Shown here piece by piece: positions 23,833 through 35,390 of a stretch of 64,000 nucleotides of DNA. The notes beneath the pieces were generated by a model, which saw only the letters and a program-made list of their open reading frames with translations, ran no database searches and was not told the DNA's origin. The DNA is from Solenopsis invicta (lineage: Eukaryota > Arthropoda > Insecta > Hymenoptera > Formicidae). The stretch covers positions 11,353,001 to 11,417,000 of the forward strand of contig NC_052668.1 in the NCBI RefSeq assembly GCF_016802725.1. Reading direction: 5' to 3'. Made by a program: the position numbers and the translations under genes. Position 1 is the stretch's first letter, and every line of letters begins with the position of its first letter.

Positions 23833-24562
23833 ACGAGAGAGAGATTTGGCTCAGGCTTTAATAATCGCATCGATTACGCGCCGGAGTCGCAAAAACGAGC
23901 ACACGAAACGACGTTCTTTAGTGGGTGAGAGAGCCCGGGTTCCGGCTATATAGAGACGCCGTATCGCAGCGTGTAGGTTCTGTGAGAGCGCACGTGAGCT
24001 CCGAGTCGGTGTCTTCCCGTACTTTACGAGACAAGGAAATTAGTTAAATGTATAATAATGCTCGACGGGGGGTGTTCGGGCACTCGACGCGAGACGCCTT
24101 CCTCCTTCGTCCCCGCGTGCCCACTTTGCTTCGGCAATACTCACGTGTCTCTTCGTCTACCGGCGCGGCGCGGCGCTCCGTCTCTCGTCTCTTTCCTTTT
24201 TCGTCCTCCCCGCCGCCCGCCCGTCCGGATTCGTCGTATTCCTTCCCGCTGTCTTACTCCCGCTGTCTCCCGCTCCCACGTGCGCGATTGCCCACCCCAA
24301 AGCCACGCCACTGTCGTCTTAGCCGACCACACGTGGCGAGCTAAGCTGTCTCTTTTAACGCTCGGTCGGGACATTAAGCCGGGGAATCGTTTAGGCAGTT
24401 CGTTGAAGGTTGATAACAATGTAACCCGGGCGCACCGCGCGGAGCCCCCACGCGAACAGATCATCACATTTTTCCCCCGGCCGAGACCTTCTCGTCTCCG
24501 CAATCTCGACTCTCGCTGCGCGACGATTAAGTAGATACGGCGTGTAATAGCCAGCCGTGTCT

Positions 24563-24589
24563 ACGCGCGCGCGTGTGTGTGTGTGTGTA
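24563..24589 (+). repeat. (CG)n(GT)n alternating tract
   Basis: CG dinucleotides pass into GT dinucleotides; a strictly alternating purine-pyrimidine tract with Z-DNA potential. Confidence 0.85.
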
Positions 24590-25765
24590 CCTATTTCTTT
24601 CGCGTTGCGTTTCTTTCTTCCTCTGGCCGTTTTTTTTTCTTCCCATCGCGTTTAATATCACGCCGATGTCACGTCGTAAAGGGCACGCAGGATAACCGTT
24701 AAAAATCGTACGGGTTTTACGAGTATGACGATTGAAGTGAATTTCTACATTCCGGATTTTACGATGGAATTCGTCAACTGAAATTATGCGGCGCGCCCGC
24801 GAAGGAAAAAAAAACGGTTAAAGATACCTTTTTACGGCCGTTTAAATGACATCCTTATCAGTTTAATCTGCATAATGGCATTACAAAGTAGGTGCTGCCG
24901 CCGCGCCTGCCGATTTCTCGTCACGTTCTCCTTGTATAAGATTTCTTTTACACAATCACGTTTTTCAGCCTATTAATAACGAAGGGATACGCGTCGCGGC
25001 GGACCAGGCACTTACATATGAGCCTGGGAAAAAACGATGCTATTCGCGAAAGCAATAATTACGAATCAGTCGTAATTAATTACCGCGCGTCGATCTACTA
25101 GGCCTCGATTAGCACGATGTTACAGAAATCGCGTGGACTCGCGCGGCAATACAGAAATTAATTACAAAATGCGGTGGTACTGTCATTATCAGTAATTACG
25201 ATCGAGATCAGAAATCGTACCTCCGGAGTAAACCAATATCGCTTAACCACGGGTTGTCTTAATTGATCGATGAAAAAAAAAGAAAGAGGGAAAAGAAAGA
25301 CGGGATTCGTCGTCGGAAATTGCAGAAATAGCTAGCTCGATCGTTCACTCGAAATTTTTTTACGGCTGGAGCGATAAATGAGTTTATTATCGCGCTATCG
25401 CGGGAAAAAAAGCATCTGGGACTCATCGACGCGAAATAAAGATATATCTACAGCCCTAACCTTTCCCGCGCGTTTATGCGAGCGCGGGGCAATAAATAAT
25501 TTTACTAGCGCGTTATCTCTTAATGGACAACTGCTGTTCCGTGAAACTGTTACGACACGATCAAAGGCAGCTTGAGAGTGTTTGATTTCCTGGAAACGCA
25601 GTATCCATCGTAAATAGATACATCAATCGATTTAAGAATTAATCCACAGTCCACGTTTACTTTATCCGGATCTGCCTGTGTACCGCGTGGACAGAAGTGC
25701 GCGGGCTCGTTTTACGCGATATTTATCGGCCAGCGTAATTGAAACGTTCGTGCGGTGTGATATCC

Positions 25766-25803
25766 GAGCTTAACCGGCGTCTTTCTTTCTGTTTCAGGTA
25801 AGA
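25766..25803 (+). promoter_or_regulatory. Candidate recursive splice site (ratchet point)
   Basis: A branch-point-like GCTTAAC (25769-25775) is followed by a pyrimidine tract (CTTTCTTTCTGTTTCAG, ending at 25797), and the CAG is joined directly to GTAAGA (GT at 25798-25799). A 3' splice site fused to a 5' splice site is the known architecture of recursive splicing in long introns, described in Drosophila Ultrabithorax and vertebrate neural genes. Here all three parts are close to consensus, and no equally good CTTACCTG mirror was seen on the other strand. The site implies plus-strand transcription through this window. It may instead be the start of a conventional exon (next entry). Confidence 0.5.
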
Positions 25804-25854
25804 GATGGCCCTCGCCCATTGCCACGCACGCAAAGTCGATCGTCCGGCGTCAAG
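25798..25854 (+). other. Possible 57-nt recursive/cassette exon
   Basis: The sequence after the acceptor at 25797 runs 57 nt to a second donor, AAG|GTAAAT (GT at 25855-25856). The length is divisible by three. Two of three frames are open: one begins Val-Arg-Asp-Gly-Pro, the other Lys-Arg-Trp-Pro-Ser. In vertebrate recursive exons the first donor (here GTAAGA at 25798) competes with a downstream donor like this one. I do not recognise either peptide. Whether it is an exon or a zero-length intermediate cannot be settled from sequence. Confidence 0.3.
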
Positions 25855-25860
25855 GTAAAT

Positions 25861-27600
25861 CCTGCAGACTCGAAGGATACAGGGACCGGAGAATCCGCAG
25901 AGGATTCTTTTTCGATACGAAACTTAATATAACGCGTATAGTCTCGTCGCGAAAGGACTCGGAAAGCAAAAGTCCGTCGACGTTGCGTAAGGTGATCCGT
26001 TATGTATGTGGACCGTGCCGATCGGAATTGGCACATTATCCGATAGCCTCGCGAGAGATCGCGATACGGATTTTCGAAATTGTTCTCGTAACATCGGCGC
26101 GATACCTCTCTCCGGACCTGACACGCGATTAATCGACTCGCGAGGTGGCTCTTCCCTCATTAAACTTATCGCATAATTAATTGCGATCTGGACTTTTGAC
26201 GCCGGTCTGCGAAACTCTCACGTAGCAACGCATAGTAGCCGATAGAGATAGATAGTTCCGCAATAAGAACGTATAGACTATTAAACTGTTGCCCCTTGCA
26301 TGCCGTTCGTTCGTTGACTCTCAGCACAATCGATCGTATCTCCGACTTTTCATTACGGTGCCGCGCTCGCGGTCCGCGATGGGATCAACGTTGCGCGGGA
26401 AAAACGCGCGCGCTTATTGATAGACGACTCGAAATAACAATGAGCTATCCGAGTCCCTCCTCGCATCGCGATCCGTATTAAATTACCTTCGCTTTGTTTG
26501 TGGATCGTTCGTTAATCGCGGGCGTACGCATACAGACAGTACGATGCACGCAATTAACGGACACACGGACGTGGGGTCTATTTTTAGCGGTTTCTGCACG
26601 CCGCTAATCATCGTTCCCCCTTTCGCAACGCGCAACGATCGCGACGTGCGATCGTATCCGGAACCCTGACCACGCCGGCAACGGCAACGGCGCGGCGTGC
26701 CAGTCATCGACTCATGATTTTCCAACGTCGTTCGCTAAACAATATCTCTCCTTATACCTACCGAGCTACTCCCGTCTTCGAAACGATTCCGCTCGATACC
26801 ATCTGCGATACATACGTCTCGCGTTCCCGTCAGTCGTCGTACTCGTCGTCGTCCGGGTGGGAGAGAGCCGGACGAAGGCGCTCGGTGGCGTGTGTATCAT
26901 GGCGCACACACGCGCAGGGAGAACGAGATATCGGACGCTGACCCGCGCAAGGAAGGAGTCGACCGACCATGGCTTCGTGTACCGCAGATATGTCATATTC
27001 TGTAGATACATCGCGTTCCACCGCGTTCCCCGAGCGAGAGGACTTTGCCGCTGTAGAAACGGCGCGGACCGATGAGCACGAAACGCAACTGCGCTCATTC
27101 CGGCACGCTATTGCTGCGAATATCGACACGCACAGTGCTTGGAGAAACGAATTTCTTCTTACAGAGATATGTTATTTCGGTTATTGCCTTAATTAGAAAA
27201 CAACGGATGTGCTGTCCAGATAAGTTTGTAATCCACTTGTCGCTTTCTCCGAATGTTGATCCGGAAGAGGATCGACTCTTCAATCTTAAATATACACTCG
27301 GTTAGATTCAGGAGATTCTCCAGGAGAGGTCTGGTCATCGGTAGCTAGGAGGCCAGTTAGCGACCAAGTGTCGTGTTTGCTCTGGCTCATCTTAAACCGA
27401 GAGAGCAGCGTAGATTACCCGTGGAGAAGGTTGCGCTTATCCTCTTGTCACTCCTCCGTCTGTTCTTCCCTCGTCTCATGGAAAACATGCGTCAAGAAAA
27501 AGCGACAATGTTCTGAAAATCATACAATTCGTCGAAAAACAAATCGTGTTATATTGAATCGCCGCTTTTCTATCGCGTAAAGATTTCGCTGATATTTGTC
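25861..27600. other. CpG-rich unique non-coding sequence
   Basis: Overlapping frames of 60-110 codons on both strands lack recognisable domains. The last 300 bp turn AT-rich. No exon is supported. Confidence 0.5.
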
Positions 27601-27941
27601 GACAACCATTTCCTTCGTGAATCAATATTTGAGCATGATCGATACAATGTTAGCAAAAATTCACTTATATTATTGAGAAATAACCATTGTTGATATTTCA
27701 ACATGTATTTGGATTCCATTAGATCACTATTGATTTTAGAACTGCGTAAAATTAAATTAATGAAATGTTTTTGATAACCGTTAACAAGATTTGACATACT
27801 ACTTATGTATATTCTTAGTTTTGCCGTTAAAAATGACATGGTTGTACAATTAGATAGCTAACGACGCATAATTAAATGAGATTAGATGTACAATTAGATA
27901 GCTAACAATGGTATACGTGCGATGTTTCAATGCTTACTTAC
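27601..27941. other. AT-rich sequence with a tandem 20-mer
   Basis: A 20-bp unit (TGTACAATTAGATAGCTAAC) occurs at 27843-27862 and again at 27887-27906, a 44-bp period. The remainder is AT-rich and unassigned. Confidence 0.6.
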
Positions 27942-28341
27942 ACATTCAGAGAAAAGTTGTTTAAATTGACGAAATTATTTCTTTACATTTGTTTTCTTAA
28001 GATAAATTAAAAATATTTTTGAGGAAAATAAAGAATTCTTTAATTTTAAAAAATGACATTATTAGTTTTTTTCTAAAGTAAATAAATTATTTATTCTCAA
28101 ATTATATTTGTTTAATTTAAACAAATAATTTTTGTAATTTAAAGAAAGTACTGACAGAAATATAAGAAATAATTTAGTCGTTCTGGTTTTAAAAACACAT
28201 TTCTTTCATTAAATAAAAATTTATGTTTTACAGTCGAACTATTTCTTTAAATTAAATAAATTTTTCTTTAACTGTACGGCAATGCACAAATATTTTTGTT
28301 TCAAACAAATTTTTGTTTTGAAGAAATTTTTCTCTGGATGC
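27942..28341. mobile_element. AT-rich element with inverted CAGAGAAAA termini
   Basis: The left end reads ACATTCAGAGAAAAGTT and the right end, reversed, GCATCCAGAGAAAAATT: 14 of 17 positions match. The 400-bp interior is AT-rich with TTTAAATTAAATAAA-type blocks and no coding frame. This fits a small non-autonomous DNA element. No target duplication could be fixed because the exact ends are uncertain. Confidence 0.55.
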
Positions 28342-28573
28342 ATTTGGAGTCTTACAGCTTAATTATTTTTAATTAATATATTTTTGTAACAATTTTTTAA
28401 AATCTTTTTCAATAATGTTGACAATTTTTTCAACATACATTTTTTATTACATTTATTAAAATTTATAAGTATATTTTCATCAGTTTATTAAATCTATACG
28501 AAAAAATTGGATGATGTTGAATTGTTGCAAAGACATACAAACAATTCTGCACTAATTATTCATATAATTTTTT
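28342..28573. other. AT-rich spacer, nature unknown
   Basis: AT-rich sequence between two inverted-repeat elements. No coding frame or further repeat was identified. Confidence 0.4.
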
Positions 28574-28800
28574 TACTAAGAAACTTGATTAAATTTTTCA
28601 ACTTGATTGCATTTCTTCAGCTCCAGTATTTATATATTTAAATTAAATATATATGTAGTTAAATATGTAAATGTTCAAACTGAAATTTAAACATTTTATG
28701 AATTTAGATCAAATCTATTGATCAAATCTAAATACTTGAACTGAAAAAATTTAATCGAGTTAAAAAATTCAGTCAAGTTGACGACTTTTTTTCTCAGTGT
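28574..28800. mobile_element. Fold-back element with long imperfect arms
   Basis: The left arm begins ACTAAGAAACTTGATTAAAT and the right arm, reversed, begins CACTGAGAAAAAAAGTCG. After a small offset the arms share CTTGAyTrAATTTTTyAACT and ATTTmwTTCAG blocks ending in AGTATTTA. About 50 bp align with roughly 11 mismatches, so the element can fold into a long hairpin with an AT-rich loop. No coding capacity is seen. A diverged relative may lie at 45.3-45.7 kb. Confidence 0.6.
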
Positions 28801-29170
28801 ACGTATATCAAAGCAATTTAAAAAGTAATGTAACATGACTTCTTATTAAGTAATGTAACGTCAGTTCAATGCTCTTGTCATAAAACACAACTTTAACTTT
28901 TATTTTCTTAGAAACCTCGGTCAATCAGTTTGAAATTTTAACAATTGAAATAAATTTTAATAATTTTAAGAATATTAATTTTTTTTTAAACAATATTCTA
29001 TATAATAATTCTATATAATAATTAAACAAATTGAAGTATTTCGAACTTTTTCACGCCTTCTCAAGTAATTTTACTTTTCCACGGTGTCATGCAAAGTGGA
29101 TCAGTGATTAATATACACAAATATCTCAGTTTATAAATATTATAATTTGACGTTAATAAAAGAGAAAAGA
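28801..29170. other. AT-rich sequence with a short tandem
   Basis: Two copies of TTCTATATAATAA lie at about 28996-29021. Otherwise unassigned AT-rich DNA. Confidence 0.4.
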
Positions 29171-31482
29171 TAGATGCGTACATATACACGAGTGCACATA
29201 CGACGACGGTCCAGCGTAACGTTTATTGTCTTCTCCGTGGCCTTTCCCGACTCGTCCGCTGCCGCAGATGGGCCGAGCATCGCGCTTTCAATTAACGTTG
29301 TGTCAGCGCATCAGCCGGCGGCGTGGCATGATCGTCCCGGCGATCCACGTCGAAATATTTTCGGTCAATATTTATGCAAAACGCTCGGCTCCCCTCGCCG
29401 CCCCTCCTTTCTTCGAGATGTCGGAAATATGGTGATTAAGATTGACCCGTGCTTCCCAAGTAATCTTTCGAAGCAATTAACGCGCACGACACTGTTGCGC
29501 GCGCGAACGCGCGCGCTCCTCGTTTGTATCGATCGCTGTTATTCTCGATAGCTTGGAAATTTGCATAAAATTAATACGGAAGTACCTGGCAGCGCGCCGG
29601 ACGTCAATTTTCGTGCGGGAAAACAACATGCGACGCGTACGTGTTTGTGTTATATAAAAAAGGTAAAATCCGAGTGGCTCCAATTGCGCGCCACGTTTGT
29701 AATAAAAAGCTCGCCTCATATACCGTTCGTTTAGATCCGTTAGTGGGCGTATAGTTATAGGGTGTCCGGTTATCGATAGCATTATCAGCTTATTCTTTGA
29801 CCGGTTCGAGAATATTGAGGGATACGGTTATCCAAGGAAGTCATCCGATCGTGTCACCGTTCGCGCTGATGGAAACTGGTTCCCTTATCGAGCCGCGTAA
29901 CCAGCCCTCGCTCGCCAGGCTGCGCGTCTAGGCGATTTCCTGCTGGATCACCGATGGCCACGGCTCTCTTAATCAACCGGAATGGCGAGAGATTTGTGGG
30001 AAACCGTGCAGACGGTAGTACCCTTCTGTCCGCTTCGCATCATTCGTCACGCCGATGAATCTAATCTAGCGCTGTAAGCTTTCGTAATGCATCTTTCGCA
30101 ACGCGACGTGAACTTTAACGCGCCAGTCATTAGCATCTCGACGCGATTTAGAATTATTTTTCACCGTTTGCGTAGCGACAGTCGATATTGAGATAATTAC
30201 GTCTTGACTGTTACGAACTGTCCTGTCTATCGAGAAAGAGATTTTCAGACAGTATATTACTGTGATATAATATTTGTTCCGTTGCACGTACGCGATTTGC
30301 TAGAACGTTGAAGCATCAGCGATAATACACCTGTGATTGATCACTGGCTTTGCGTTAATCAAATTTCTTCCGTTTATTGTACATATTTGCAGAAGAGAGA
30401 AAAAGAGAGAGAGAGAGCGCATTTCGCATGCTTCCTGATTCGATTTACAGTCTAATTGCCGCCTAACTACGCGCGCCACGCATGCGATTAATCTCCTTTT
30501 TTCGGCGTGGAAGAAAAAGCAAAGTCAAGTTCCGTCCGTGTACCGGAATGTAATAAGCAGTTCACGGTCCACTTTCGCAATTTCTTCGTTCATCCTCGAG
30601 CCGCGCGGTGCTCGAGCAATGAGAAAAATGTCCGCTACACGAAAGTCACGGTACCGCTACGGACTCATGAAAGTCGATGAACCGGTCGCCGCCGATTCGC
30701 TCGACGCTGCAAGCGAGCGACCAAGGCTAGCGACAATTCCGTTCGCGAGCACGAGCTTCCGCTCCACTCGTTCTAGGCGAAGACACTTGCGGTCGTCCGG
30801 GTTGGGCCGCGTCATCAAAGTATTGGCGCTCGTAATGGCCGCATTTGAAAGTCATATTTTAGGGGTTTTCTCGGTAAGGCGAGTCGGAAGTTTTACATAT
30901 CTCGACAATGCTGAGGATCTCTCAATACGAAACGCTGTTAAACTCCAGTAGCGCGGGAGTATTTGTTTTACTAAGAGTTTTCTCAAAGCAAAGCATGCAT
31001 AAAAGTACTTAATTTGAAATCATTTTTAAGTAAAAGAGAAACAGATAGAAGCGACGCACACACCTTTGACATTTATCAGGGAGAATGCACGCAGAGAGTT
31101 GGAGTTTATTTAAAAAAAAAGAAAAAGAAAAAGTATCTGACGGTAACATAAAGATGGTATTTGGAACGAGTTGTCCGTTGAATTGAGGTCCTTGATCCGC
31201 GTTAGTCATCGGTCCTGGAAGCCGAAGGGTCGAGCGTGTAATAGAAAAAGAAAGCCAGAACGTAGTTAAAGAAGTAGAAGAAAGAAAAGATTGAGATTCC
31301 TACAAGCGTGGAGATGGAAAATAACCCTGACGTTTTTGTGCCCTCCCTTTCGCTTTCTTCGCCGTCCGTAAACTCAAAAGGGCGTTCGCTCGCGTTAATC
31401 CTTTACCACACCGATCTCGCCCGAATAATCCGTATTCATAAACGGCGGAGTCATTAGTGACTCCTCCGTATGGCGCGCGTGT

Positions 31483-31530
31483 GGGTGGGTGGGGCGGTAA
31501 TCGCTGAATTGCCGGAGGTGGTGGTGGTGG
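31483..31530 (+). other. G-run cluster and (GGT)n repeat
   Basis: GGGTGGGTGGGGCGG (31483-31497) is followed closely by (GGT)n (31516-31530). It is G-quadruplex-prone on the plus strand. Confidence 0.6.
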
Positions 31531-31660
31531 CGGATGGTCGAAAAGGGAGTGAGAGAGAAGACCCGATGAGTAAAACTCCGACGCGGCACAATCGGCGCAC
31601 GAGGTATCCAGCGAGGAATGATAAAGAGAGAAAATGAGAGGAAACGAGGATCTCGATTCA

Positions 31661-31678
31661 AAAAAAAAAAAAAAAAAA
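31661..31678 (+). repeat. Poly(A) run
   Basis: About 18 consecutive A. No upstream retrotransposon-like sequence or flanking direct repeat was noticed, so this is a homopolymer and not a demonstrated retrotransposed tail. Confidence 0.9.
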
Positions 31679-31838
31679 TCATTGAGGCAAAAGGTGAAGT
31701 TCTCTCGGGGCACCACCTTTACGGGATTTACCGTCGTACAGCCGTCTGAATCGCGGGGTCTATCTCGCGCGATCTATCGGGTATCGGGGACGATCGTTTT
31801 GTATGTACGTCGACCTGCTGGCTCGCGGCGGGCCTCGA

Positions 31839-31877
31839 CGACGCGACGCGACGTCGCGCGCGTGTCGCGTCGCGTCG
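31839..31877. repeat. Perfect GC-rich hairpin, 14-bp arms
   Basis: CGACGCGACGCGAC (31839-31852) and its exact reverse complement (31864-31877) flank an 11-nt loop. The arms are built from a CGACG repeat, so the structure could arise from simple-repeat drift. Confidence 0.85.
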
Positions 31878-32205
31878 CGGAACGTAAATGTCCCGTAACA
31901 AACAAGAGCTTTAGATTAAGCGTTATTACTGTCACAATAATTAGCTAAGGGAAGAATAATATGTTAAACTGGTTACCCCGATATAAGTCGTGATACTGTC
32001 GCGTGTGTTCCGCCGGCGGTGGCGTCTGACAGAGCATCTTTGGCTCTACGCGAAATAATCGAACGATGGCACCGCGTTAGGATGACGAAGAGGCTGAAAG
32101 GCGAGTGCGAAGATAAGATGCGATGGATAAACGCGATTAAGAACGAGTTCGTTTAGGTGGATGATTCACCCCCCGGATGATTAATCCGCGTATATCTGCG
32201 TGTAC

Positions 32206-32227
32206 CGCGCGCGCGCGCGCGCGCGCG
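32206..32227 (+). repeat. (CG)11 dinucleotide tract
   Basis: About 22 nt of uninterrupted CG alternation, a strong Z-DNA candidate. Such a run is unusual where CpG methylation erodes CpG, which fits an under-methylated genome. Confidence 0.95.
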
Positions 32228-32511
32228 AGACCGAGTCATTCTCGAAGCGACGAAAATTGGAGTACGGCGTACGACTTATTCAAGATGCGGGAATGCATTA
32301 GCGGAATAAAAATAAAACGGACATAAAACGAGTCTGTTAAGTTATCTCTGATACCTGAAACGCGTTGCTGCAATCCGTAAGGATGCAGAAACGAATGCGG
32401 AGAAAGAGAGAAAGAAAGTTTAAGAACTACGCGAGAGAATAACCGTGTGGAAGGAACAAGAGAACCAGTGTAAAAGACGGGGGGAACATAACGGAGAACC
32501 ACGAGAGAGAC

Positions 32512-32528
32512 AGAGAGAGAGAGAGAGA
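32512..32528 (+). repeat. (AG)n microsatellite
   Basis: An AG run inside a broader purine-rich segment (about 32380-32530); a pyrimidine-rich segment follows at about 32690-32805. Confidence 0.85.
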
Positions 32529-33099
32529 TTGCGCTCACGTATGCACAGCAGAAAGAGCATACATGGTGGAGAACATAACGACCGTCTCGCGGGGAATCTG
32601 GATTTCGAGTAAGCTCGTAAGTCCCGCGCAGAGGGAGGACGAGGTGAGAGGAGAGTGACGATGCAGCGGTAACCCCCGTGGGTGTTACATAAGAGAGAAA
32701 GAGGGGTTCTCCGTTCTTCCTTCCTTTTCGAATGCACCTATCGCTTCCTTTCGTCCTCTCTTTCGCTCCCACGCTTCTTCTTCCCCCCCCCTCCCCCCTT
32801 AGGCGAGGCGCGTCATAACTCAGGGACATCACCATTCCGTGATTACGAGTCATTAAGGGGGCCGCGAACCGGTCGCTAAGAGTGTACCCTTTGTGCATAC
32901 CCCCGCGAGTGTGCACGTATATAGGTACGCGGCCGGTGCCCTCCTCAACACGTATTGCGCGCGCCAGAACGCGTGCGTGGTTGAGCTTTAACGTGCCAAC
33001 GTATTCGTGACGCAACGTACGCACGCGCGTGGAATCTCTCTTAACTTCCAGCCTGGTCATTCAGCCGCGGAGCCCACGGGTTCACTCGGGGCCCGGGCC

Positions 33100-33215
33100 A
33101 TTTTTTACCTTTGCTAGCTGCGGGAGTTCGTGTTTCTCTCTTTCTCTGTCTCTCCTCTTCATTTTCTCCTTCTTCGTCGCAGCTCCTCTCCCGAAATCCT
33201 TTTTCTTCTTTTTCC
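33100..33215 (+). repeat. Pyrimidine-rich tract
   Basis: A CT-rich stretch. It includes an acceptor-like end (TTCTTCGTCGCAG near 33170-33182), but no coding exon follows that I can recognise. Confidence 0.6.
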
Positions 33216-33440
33216 CTGCCTCGTCTGTGACGTAGGAACGCGGAGGTGGTTTCCGCACTTGCTCAGATTTTTATTAATAAACGCCCGCCAAATCGAGATT
33301 GGAAGCTCTATCGGAGCTCGGAGCCCTCCTTCGTTACGGTGCACGCCGTCTTTGCCTGCGCTTCTGTATCGCGTGACTTCATTTAAACGCGAATGTATAT
33401 GCAAGGAAGAGAAGGGTGAGATGATGAAGTGGAATAAGAT

Positions 33441-34140
33441 GACGAATCGTTAATTTTTCCAAGTTAGTAACAAATAAAGAACCGATGCTTAATTTATTAG
33501 AGACGTTAAATGGTAACAAATAATCTGTACTAGTTCAATTTCAATTTGTCCATAAGAATAGATAGTATAATAAGAAATGTGTTTTGGGAAGCACCTATTC
33601 GTAATTTTTTAGTGTTTTTATAAGAAATAACATAATTATAATAAATATTTTTATTTTTTCTATAAAACCAATATTGTATAGTTAAAAACATATGCAATAA
33701 TGTATTTATATTTTTTAATTTTCGTATTGCAATATTTTATATTTCATAAACAAACAAACGCGGCGACTGTGGGTAAGATGACGAAAGTTGTGCATAGGTA
33801 AGGTAATTCATTTTTGCATTAGTTTTTTCGGCAGCTTAACAGCAATCTGACTATATAAATCGTAATTTTAATCGCAATACGTATCATAATGTATGTCACA
33901 ATAATTTTATTTTTGCAGATTGCATAAATATTTTTTGTTTTATTTACGTTTTTTCTTTAACTACGTTGTAATATCAAAATAATATGAGATTGTGATAAAG
34001 CTTTTTTATTCATAAGAGTACATTTTATTATTGGAGAAATTACAGACTATGGCCATCTTTTCCGTATGACCCTAATACTCCAATTTACCCTATATATTAA
34101 AATTAGTCATCTCTTCATTTGTGTTAAAGTATTTAATGAC
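33441..34140. other. AT-rich island, possible transposon remnants
   Basis: About 700 bp of AT-rich DNA. Fragments resembling GGGTAAGATGACGA occur at 33415-33450 and 33773-33787, and an inverted, weaker version ends near 34090. These could be ends of an old TIR element, but the match is too loose to define one. Confidence 0.3.
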
Positions 34141-35390
34141 TTTCGAGGGGAAAAAGAATGCAACGCAAATTCCATTTCTTCACGTCCAAGCTCGCGTCCT
34201 CCTTTTTACCTATCTTTTCGCGAATCGCCATGAATGAGCACAGACCGATAGGCAGGCGGAATCAATCGTTTCAATTAAGCTAACCCCGCGCACGATCTGT
34301 ACGTGCAACGAGTGCGAGATATCAAGCCGGGTGGTATCGACCTGTCGAGGAACGCACATGGGCCGCGGGGCAAGTGCAGATAGGGATTTCCATACGCCCC
34401 CTTTCCTGCGTACACCGACTTAGTCGGCTCCGCTGCGGCAATCGTTGCATATTTATACGCGGTATTCGAAGTTATAGACAATGAGTACCAAAGAGGGTGG
34501 GGGAGGGCTGCCCACGCGTACATACATCCTACAACTCGCGCTACCCTCTCCCTCTTGCCGAGCATACCTCCACGATCTTGACGGTGTCTCTCCGGACGAG
34601 GAGTCTTAACGCAATTGGAAATAAAATACGGGGCAAACGTTAACGTTGCACGAGACGCAGAGATTATCGGCAGTGAGAATAGCGAGCTCTGAAAAGAATC
34701 GAGTAGATGTTTCTTGCGAAATCTCAGCGTTTTATTACGGATGGAAAATTTCTCATAGCACGTGAAGTCGTGCACGATGCCGAGCGTACGGTGCGAGAGG
34801 TTCAAAGGAGCCGCGTTTCCCAGTGCCACTCGATCGACGATTCGCTACGGTCTTAGCGTCGCGCGGACGCGACCAGCCGCGAGTGCATCGTGATGCGCGC
34901 AAGAAACCGTTCGCGCGTATTACACGTCGACACGCGGGCGCATTCGCGCGCAGATCTACGCAAGAAACGCGCGGCCGTAATGTCGCGGCGACGACGGCGA
35001 GGACGTTGCCTAATGCCCGGCTCGCATGAGAGAGTTCGGCCTCTCGCGACAATGTCCGCGGAAGAGTTATTATTTAACCAGAATTTATTAGATTATGTTT
35101 GCTTCTTCTCGCCTCTGCTCTCTTGTTTTTCATCCCTTCAAGATTTAAGAGATTTTCACGGGCTTATGCGGCAAGACGTATTTAGAAATGATTAAACCCC
35201 TCGAGATCCAACCGGGACTTTGAAGGCACGGGCGAATTTCAATTTTGAATTATTCATTACACGGTGAACGGAAAGGATCGGGATTCCGCTCCCTAAAAAA
35301 AGTTGTGTTGATAGTGAGGACTTGTCAGCCAAGCGACGTCGTATTTCGTCAGTCGTGTTTTGAACAGCAACAAAAGTTTAAGTCGAGCGT
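34141..35390. other. CpG-rich unique non-coding sequence
   Basis: A 184-codon minus-strand frame (34275-34829) and overlapping frames lack known domains. No exon is supported. Confidence 0.5.

Larger units (their letters stand above)
22661..25780. other. CpG-rich unique non-coding sequence
   Basis: It includes an (AT)22 run, a perfect 20-bp palindrome, a (GA)n run at 23814-23832 and a CG/GT alternating tract at 24563-24589, each listed separately where notable. Two overlapping 100-160-codon frames at 24.05-24.53 kb are composition-driven. No recognised exon. Confidence 0.5.
29171..33440. other. CpG-rich unique non-coding sequence
   Basis: Long overlapping frames include a 274-codon minus-strand frame (32236-33060) built across GA/CT-rich tracts. 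It shows no recognisable domain, and its Ser/Leu runs match the microsatellite at 32512-32528. Repeats and structured motifs are listed separately. No exon is supported. Confidence 0.5.

Noticed and set aside
31661..31678. Poly(A) run as a processed pseudogene tail
   Set aside because: No gene-like sequence precedes it and no flanking direct repeats were seen.
32236..33060. 274-codon minus-strand open frame
   Set aside because: It spans GA and CT tracts (Ser/Leu runs), shows no domain and overlaps other frames. Stop-poor GC-rich DNA is sufficient explanation.
33415..34095. TIR element with GGGTAAGATGACGA ends
   Set aside because: The proposed ends match too loosely and at inconsistent spacing to define an element.
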